Part shown: piece after piece, positions 6,801 through 10,056 of the stretch
How positions within the stretch are numbered: position 1 is the first letter of the stretch
How the letters are laid out: each line of letters begins with the position of its first letter
From: Verrucomicrobiales bacterium
GTDB lineage: Bacteria > Verrucomicrobiota > Verrucomicrobiia > Limisphaerales > J093
Assembly (NCBI GenBank): GCA_024233215.1
Contig: JACKPW010000063.1
Span: 1-10,056 of the forward strand
DNA length: 10,056 bases
Reading direction: 5' to 3'
Position numbers and translations under genes: made by a program
Notes under the pieces: generated by a model
What the model was told of the DNA's origin: nothing
The model's input: only the letters and a program-made list of their open reading frames with translations
Database searches by the model: none

Positions 6801-8013
6801 CGCTGGCCGCCAGCCACGTCCCGGTGTCCATCGCCGGCAAGGCCTCCGGGTCAACCGCCGCCCAGGCCTTGGCTTGCAGGCGCTTCTCGAACGGACGGGC
6901 CGCCCAACGCGGTCGGGATGCCCGCTCGGGCAGGTTGCCCGGCACGAGGCTGCCCGGTTCCAGTCGGACCCCTTCGTAATCGGCCGCGGCGCCCGGCGAG
7001 GGCAGCGCTTCCAGCCAGGGGGCCACGTCCACGTAATCGCAGGATTCGACCAGGACCCGGCGCTGTCCGATGGCTTCGTAGCTCTTGGCCACCGGCGCCC
7101 CGACGTTCTGCGCCCCGGCCGAAAAGGCGCGGCCCGGGATCATCCGGGTGCTGGGGCCGAACTCGAGGTCGCGATCGGTGAGTTCGGGGTCCCAGGCCCG
7201 CTGGCGCAACAGGGCTTCGTCCGTGCGCTTGAGGCGATGGGAACGCGCGACGGGTTCCGGGGCGTCGAGGAATTCGGTGTAAATCCTCACCCGCACGTGC
7301 GCCGGGTCCATTCCCAGTTCGTCGAGGCCGCCGATCCACTCCCGCAGGACGACGAACTGCTCCATGCCGGAGAGGCTGATTTCGTAGACCAAGTCGGCCT
7401 GGAGCCCGTCGAAGCAATCGCGGTAGACGACGGTGCTGGGGCTCACCCGTTCCGCCCGGCACGGTTTGAGGCTGCCGAGCAGGGCGGTGTCGCCGCTGGA
7501 TAGGTCCACGACGGACACCCCGACCGGGGCGCTGATGAGGCGCACGCCGTCGGGTCCGAGCATGTCGACCGGTTCGGTGGCCAGGTTCGGGGGGAGGATG
7601 AGCCGGGTGCGGGTCTGGCGGGCCACGTAATAGCCGTCGTCCGTCCGCTCGAACTCGGGCACAGCAGCCACCCATTCCTGCGCGGTTTCCTCCCAACGGT
7701 TCAAGCCGGTTGCCAGGGTGACGTAACGGGAGGTGACCTCGACGACCGACCCCTTGGCGTCAACGTCCTGGCGCACCACCTCGACCATGGTTTCGTCCGG
7801 CCCGACAGGCGTCGCGCGCTCGCGCAGGATCTGGGCTTCCGCCCTCGCCTTCGCCGGCGAGGCCGCTTCTCCAGCACGGCCGACGCTACCGGCGAAGGCC
7901 AGCGCCATCACGGGCAGAACCGCGCACAGCAAACCCTTCGACTCGGAACTCGGAACTCGGAACTCGGAACTCGGGATGAGCGGATGAGCGGATGAGCGGA
8001 TGAGCGATTTCAT
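3814..8013 (-). CDS. Giant secreted multidomain protein with C-terminal metzincin metalloprotease motif
   Basis: The product is 1399 residues from the ATG at 8013, chosen because TGAGG stands five bases upstream; the frame stays open to 8112. Residues 28-47 form a signal-peptide core (LLCAVLPVMALAFAGSVGRA) behind an unusual repeat-encoded n-region. Residues ~48-390 are a beta-rich module of unknown role. Residues ~395-595 look like a beta-solenoid (YHVSNATYLSGAVTFDSG). Two PPC domains start at DDHGDT (~599 and ~713), each with DxDYF/DCF and TYYVKVRH signatures. Residues ~822-925 are TSP3-like calcium-binding repeats (DPDTDDDGLSD). After a ~400-residue stretch with several cysteines comes HEYGHTAGLEH (~1338-1348), the HExxHxxGxxH zinc motif of metzincins, with Met-turn candidate ALMHRYY about 33 residues later. 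The likely role is an extracellular or surface zinc protease; substrate unknown. It is the first gene of a probable operon with the membrane-anchored gene downstream. Confidence 0.88.
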   Translation of the reverse strand: MKSLIRSSAHPLIPSSEFRVPSSESKGLLCAVLPVMALAFAGSVGRAGEAASPAKARAEAQILRERATPVGPDETMVEVVRQDVDAKGSVVEVTSRYVTLATGLNRWEETAQEWVAAVPEFERTDDGYYVARQTRTRLILPPNLATEPVDMLGPDGVRLISAPVGVSVVDLSSGDTALLGSLKPCRAERVSPSTVVYRDCFDGLQADLVYEISLSGMEQFVVLREWIGGLDELGMDPAHVRVRIYTEFLDAPEPVARSHRLKRTDEALLRQRAWDPELTDRDLEFGPSTRMIPGRAFSAGAQNVGAPVAKSYEAIGQRRVLVESCDYVDVAPWLEALPSPGAAADYEGVRLEPGSLVPGNLPERASRPRWAARPFEKRLQAKAWAAVDPEALPAMDTGTWLAASGPGMVLDYTTLNGSVTDYTFQPGQTYHVSNATYLSGAVTFDSGCVIKYAPSAYLMLYGSTAWYGSAANPSILTSANDNTVGATISGSSGNPGYEASPAIWDYYASNGGLNFGGFHVRWAQTAFKFNANPGDSSANRAVMDTLVEDCNTGIWTDAYAHVDTSNFAVCNVTTPVSGNVSNDNGPVYTLDPNCGAGSDDHGDTPGAATSVSLGSSVGGVIESAGDIDYFEVSVSSSTTLTAYTTGSTDTYGYLYNAAGTQLASDDDSGEGYNFALSYPVTTGTYYVKVRHYSSTGTGPYTLYVTTGGGGGADDHGDTFAQATVVGMNSVTAGAINWGGDVDCFRVDLSAPGTLTAYTTGTTDTYGYLYDAAGTQLAYNDDAGEGLNFHLTGVLTAGTYYVKVRHWSASSTGAYNLHLEFQHLDSDGDGLTDAEEALLGTDPFDPDTDDDGLSDQEETLLGTDPLDPDTDDDGLSDHEENLLGTDPTDPDTDHDGLSDGTEANSGASNPLDPDSDGDGVFDGEEMAPSPEVFIAAYTCEESQKLYSYPSPPVDRTWPDSAFSMWWSRDGGGGATNACSWLQCLIENRPGRNGEGRHYTWPSEPLALGVETLVITNTEGAVTVTSGLPAVARPPDGVWPLPMEKCSQFGSAWELYGSPPAQAEDPNVRYRRKAQTWVTLDAHAASWPKPKRSVVLRVEAVDKTDGNSLEIGSTSCGMDEPNNRMEGAQIDPVAALITVASNRVDADGLVMLQVPKGETPDISAEIACHWYQYDIEVEANKPKIVRMTWARHPDLTGGKPDLQPVFDEGAALLARDDDDPHRDDELGLDKTVDDVPTYMEFIIPRARHATFPAAYDIPPTNQVVDFTAAIYNTVREPGHLNHLLDARFANVKYVARISIDGLEMAGYATPGRPSVVLAHFHYSPMNTNGVVELNGRIAVHEYGHTAGLEHRGVPLPDGTIPNEGDPDDATALMHRYYPNGDEVNRFERGKFEAWTPVVWND
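3898..4002 (-). other. Metzincin active site and Met-turn coding segment
   Basis: The bases at 3970-4002 encode HEYGHTAGLEH: three zinc-ligand histidines and the general-base glutamate in the strict HExxHxxGxxH spacing. The methionine of LMHRYY is encoded at 3901-3903, at a distance consistent with the Met-turn that underlies the zinc site in metzincins. All key residues are present, so the domain is predicted to be active. Confidence 0.85.
5239..5548 (-). repeat. TSP3-like repeat array, 66-bp unit
   Basis: Within the giant gene, near-identical 22-residue units of the form DGLSDxEExLLGTDPxDPDTDD recur at a 66-bp period; for example, the CTCCTC starts at 5377 and 5443 are 66 bp apart. Three units are tight copies and flanking ones are diverged (DSDGDGLTD at the start, DSDGDGVFD at the end). 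The Asp-rich loops are the usual calcium-binding ligands of thrombospondin type 3 repeats, so the linker is probably stiffened by calcium outside the cell. Confidence 0.85.
5560..6222 (-). repeat. Two tandem PPC domains
   Basis: Two homologous ~110-residue blocks start with DDHGDT (codons near 6219 and 5877). Each ends in TAGTYYVKVRHWS or TTGTYYVKVRHYS followed by a beta strand (YTLYV, YNLHL). Both contain the conserved LTAYTTGxTDTYGYLYxAAGTQLA segment. This is the bacterial pre-peptidase C-terminal (PPC) fold, a beta-sandwich commonly attached to secreted proteases. The high internal similarity points to a recent duplication. Confidence 0.85.
7941..8006 (-). repeat. Tandem 7-bp and 8-bp microsatellites in the signal-peptide coding region
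   Basis: ACTCGGA is repeated four times plus a partial copy (7941-7974), directly followed by four perfect GATGAGCG units (7975-8006). Both lie within the first ~25 codons of the giant gene, whose ATG is at 8013-8011. Neither unit length is a multiple of three, so one-unit gain or loss shifts the frame. Confidence 0.9.
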
Positions 8014-8018
8014 GTCGA

Positions 8019-8022
8019 CCTC
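8019..8022 (-). promoter_or_regulatory. Ribosome-binding site selecting the start at 8013
   Basis: On the - strand, TGAGG precedes the ATG at 8013 with a five-base spacer. This favours this start over the more distal ATG at 8112 and places the microsatellites inside the coding sequence. Confidence 0.6.
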
Positions 8023-8321
8023 AGGCTTTGGAACTGTTCGTATGAATACCCAAATCGGCAGTCGATGCAAGTCGATTATGCCGCATGACGAAACTATTAG
8101 CATCGCTGCCAAAGTCGATCAGGTCGCTTTCGGCTTGAGAGGACGGCCTCGCTCCTGCGCGGCGGTCGGGTTGGTCGGGGGCGGCTCGCAGTGAAGCCCG
8201 GAGCGCCCGGCGCCAACCGACTGACTTGGGGGCAACGGTCCCCAAACATAGTGGTTTCAGGGCTGGGGTTCAGCCAGCGAACGGAACGGCCCGCGATACT
8301 GGTTTCGGTAGGTGGGGCTTC

Positions 8322-8477
8322 GTCCGGCGCGCAGGGGACTGCTCGCTCTACCCGGGGCATGTCCGGCGTGCAGGGGACTGCTCGCCCTACCCGGGGCATG
8401 TCCGGCGTGCAGGGGACTGCTTGCCCTACCCGGGGCATGTCCGGCGTGCAGGGGACTGCTCGCCCTACCCTGGGCCG
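8322..8477 (-). repeat. 39-bp minisatellite, four units
   Basis: Four head-to-tail 39-bp units start at 8322, 8361, 8400 and 8439. The middle two differ by only one base; the outer two have a few changes, and the last is diverged at its end. The core reads GCAGGGGACTGCTCGCCCTA. Because 39 is divisible by three, the - strand reads as repeated MPRVGRAVPCTPD. There are no spacers, so it is not a CRISPR array. It is most likely a non-coding, genome-dispersed repeat. Confidence 0.9.
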
Positions 8478-8519
8478 GGTAGCAGGGGCTTCTGAATCGG
8501 ACCGGCCCGCTGGATGGAG

Positions 8520-8677
8520 GCGCGGCATCAATTCCGCGCGCCGAAGGAACTGGGATGACTTAATGGTCGCGGCTCAGAGCTTCCCGTGTTCAAGGCGGCT
8601 GAGGGAAATGCGCACGGAGTGCATTCCGCCGGCCCCGCCGCAAGTCAAGTGTGCGGCGGAATAAACTCCGCGGTCCG
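8520..8677. repeat. Three diverged REP-like GCGGAAT palindromes
   Basis: Three related imperfect palindromes occur: CGCGGCATCAATTCCGCG around 8521-8538 (- strand sense GCGGAATTGATGCCGCG), CGCACGGAGTGCATTCCGCC at 8611-8630 (- strand), and GGCGGAATAAACTCCGCGG at 8655-8673 (+ strand). They share GCGGAAT, a 4-5 base loop and a [CT]CCG arm. They look like dispersed extragenic hairpins, of the sort RAYT transposases mobilise, lying after the TolC gene. Confidence 0.55.
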
Positions 8678-8699
8678 AAGCAGCCGGGCTGCGCAGGGA

Positions 8700-10056
8700 C
8701 TATTCGACGGACGGACCGCCGCGGGGGGCTTGGCCGTCGTCGGGCGAGGTTGCGGGCCGGGCGCCGAGCGCGGCGGCCAGATCCGCCTGGGCGACGAAGT
8801 ATTGCTCGCTGGCGTCGGCCTGGTCGAGACGCGCCTGGAAGGCGGCTTGTTCGCGGAGCTGAAGGGCGAGGAGGTCGGAGGCGCCGAGGCGGAAGCGGTC
8901 CTGCTCGACGGCCTGCAATTCGAGCGCGAGGCGGGCGTTGAGGTTGGCACGTTCCAGTTGTTCGTAGGCGGCAACCAGGCTGATCCGGGCGTTGCGCACC
9001 TCGGCGAGGATGCGTTCCCGGGCGAAGGCGGCGCGGTAGGTCAACTGCTCGATCCGGGCGCTGGTTTCCGCCACCTGCCCGCGGGCCTCGCGCCGTTGCA
9101 GCGGCATGCTGAACTCGACGCCGAGCTTGAGTTCGAACTCGCCGCGGTCCGGGTAGCGTTCCTCGCCCAGCCCCTGGTTGGCCTCGAGGCCGGCGTCGAG
9201 ACGGGGCAGCAGCTGGTTGCGGGCCAGACGGAGGTCCACGCCTAGCTTTTCGAGGGCCAGTTCGAGCTGCCGGATTTCGGGGCGTTGCTCCAGCGCGCGC
9301 TGCAGGCTGGCCTCGGGCAGGTCGCCCTCGACCGGGGTGATTTCGGGAAAAGTGTCCGGCAACTGGTCGCGCGTGGGCACCACCGGATCATCGCGGTGAT
9401 CCCGGTGGAAGAGGGACAGCGCCAGGGCCGCGCCCGCGAAGTCCTGCCGGGCCTTGACGGCCTTGAGTTCGCGACTGACCACGAGCTGCCGGTTTTCGGT
9501 CAGGGTAATGCGCGGAGAAAGGCCGCGTTCGACCTGACTTTCGATGGCTTCCTGCCGGTCGCGCGCCACGCGCAGGAGTTCCTCGGCGAGAATGAGGCGA
9601 CGACCCGCGGCGAGCCATTTGAAGTAGGCGACGGTGCCGGCGCGGATGAAGTCGAGTTGCTGGCGTTGGATGGCAGGATCGGCGAGTTCCTGGTCCAGGC
9701 GCGCCTTCAGGACGGCGGCCCGGCGATAATCAATCGAGCCGTCCTGCAGGAGCGGGATCTTCAAGCCGAGCCGCGGGTTGCCGCCGCCTTCGGTGCGGCG
9801 ACGGTAATAGTCCGGCAGCTCGCCCTCGGTGAGGCGGTACCCTCCGTAAATGGTGGCGCCCCAGATGCCGAGGAACTGTTCGAGGCCGGCATCGAGCGTG
9901 ACGGGTTGATAGTAGCCCGCCGGGTTGCCAAAGACGCGGGCGAAGGCCTTGAGGTCGAAGGTGCCCTCGGCGCCTTGCAGGCGGCCCGCGGCGATGTCGC
10001 GCTCGATCAGGGCGGCCAGGTAGGGCGGGTATTGGGTGGTGACGCACGCCATGACC
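8700..10056 (-). CDS. TolC-family outer-membrane efflux protein, N-terminus outside window
   Basis: At least 451 codons run off the right edge. The ATG at 10052 is probably internal, since no signal peptide follows it and the conserved N-terminal text (QYPPYLAALIERDIAAGR, EGTFDLKAFARVFGNPAGYY) starts at once. TolC-type proteins form trimeric outer-membrane/periplasmic ducts for RND, MFP-linked or type I exporters. Two OEP repeats are visible. The first has RAAVLKARLDQELADPAIQR, a long helix pair, and LSLFHRDHRDDP. The second has RPEIRQLELALEKLGVDLRLARNQLLPRLDAGLE and EFSMPLQRREARGQ, then long heptad-rich helices to LAAALG. The region resembles TolC proteins with the GTFD/GYY N-terminal motif. 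The partner pump and adaptor genes would lie to the right, upstream. It ends at 8700 with a Pro/Gly-rich tail. No regulator is visible. Confidence 0.9.
   Translation of the reverse strand, partial: VMACVTTQYPPYLAALIERDIAAGRLQGAEGTFDLKAFARVFGNPAGYYQPVTLDAGLEQFLGIWGATIYGGYRLTEGELPDYYRRRTEGGGNPRLGLKIPLLQDGSIDYRRAAVLKARLDQELADPAIQRQQLDFIRAGTVAYFKWLAAGRRLILAEELLRVARDRQEAIESQVERGLSPRITLTENRQLVVSRELKAVKARQDFAGAALALSLFHRDHRDDPVVPTRDQLPDTFPEITPVEGDLPEASLQRALEQRPEIRQLELALEKLGVDLRLARNQLLPRLDAGLEANQGLGEERYPDRGEFELKLGVEFSMPLQRREARGQVAETSARIEQLTYRAAFARERILAEVRNARISLVAAYEQLERANLNARLALELQAVEQDRFRLGASDLLALQLREQAAFQARLDQADASEQYFVAQADLAAALGARPATSPDDGQAPRGGPSVE

Larger units (their letters stand above)
8014..8699. 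other. Gene-free interval rich in repeats, upstream of the giant gene
   Basis: No credible gene is seen. A 144-codon - strand frame (8097-8531) is mostly the repeat array read through. The interval should contain the promoter of the giant gene. A weak TTGCAT / TATTCA pair with a 16-bp spacer lies around 8047-8075 on the - strand, too poor to call. It also holds small hairpins such as GGCTGGGGTTCAGCC (8260-8274), the 39-bp minisatellite (8322-8477) and REP-like palindromes (8520-8677). GCAGCCGGGCTGC at 8680-8692 could form a hairpin after the TolC gene but has no T-run. Confidence 0.6.

Noticed and set aside
6211..7503. 430-codon + strand open frame antisense to the giant gene
   Set aside because: It is the complement of a GC-rich coding region with clear domains; the translation is low-complexity Val/Gly/Arg text with no recognisable domain, RBS or signal.
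8322..8477. CRISPR array
   Set aside because: The 39-bp units are directly adjacent with no unique spacers, and no cas gene is in the window.
8097..8531. 144-codon - strand frame containing MPRVGRAVPCTPD repeats as a protein gene
   Set aside because: Apart from the minisatellite it has low-complexity Arg/Pro text, no RBS and no domain; it also overlaps the leader of the giant gene.
8680..8692. Rho-independent terminator after the TolC gene
   Set aside because: The GCAGCCGGGCTGC dyad has almost no loop and no T-run follows on the - strand.
8586..9245. 219-codon + strand frame
   Set aside because: It is antisense to the TolC-family gene, whose - strand frame is unambiguous.

Overview
The window looks like a GC-rich chromosomal segment from a Gram-negative bacterium. 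I think a Verrucomicrobiota-type genome is most likely. The reasons are a TolC-type outer-membrane efflux gene, a very large secreted multidomain protein of a style common in that phylum, a REP-associated (Y1/RAYT-type) transposase relic, and abundant short GC-rich palindromes and minisatellites. This assignment is inference; no marker gene is present.

Left flank (1-1001): a graveyard of mobile DNA on the + strand. The C-terminal half of a tyrosine recombinase enters from outside the window and ends at 490. An 84-bp segment bounded by an 11-bp perfect inverted repeat (491-501 / 564-574) follows it. Directly after that is the last ~70 codons of an IS66-family transposase (574-807), ending near a CGCTTAC sequence that fits an IS66 right end (863-869). 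No intact gene lies between 808 and 1001.

Middle (1002-8013): genes all on the - strand, read from right to left. First is a ~1399-residue secreted protein (8013-3814). It has a signal peptide, a conserved-looking N-terminal module, a beta-rich solenoid-like stretch, two PPC domains, a calcium-binding TSP3-like array and a C-terminal metzincin zinc protease motif (HEYGHTAGLEH plus a Met-turn). Nine bases downstream starts a 335-residue membrane-anchored protein (3804-2797), so the two probably form an operon. Further on is a 356-residue exported HEAT-like repeat protein (2072-1002). A ~646-bp element (2187-2832) with 38-bp imperfect terminal inverted repeats and a dead RAYT transposase sits between these last two. 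Its right terminus supplies the final codons and stop of the 335-residue protein.

Right flank (8014-10056): a ~690-bp gene-free stretch carries a 39-bp minisatellite (four units) and three diverged copies of a GCGGAAT-type palindrome. It is followed by a TolC-family outer-membrane efflux protein gene that runs off the right edge, - strand.

The most interesting points are two. Tandem 7-bp and 8-bp repeats lie inside the signal-peptide coding region of the giant metzincin protein, where gain or loss of one unit would shift the frame and hit early stops, as in a phase-variation switch. The second is the capture of a transposon end as the C-terminus of a host gene.
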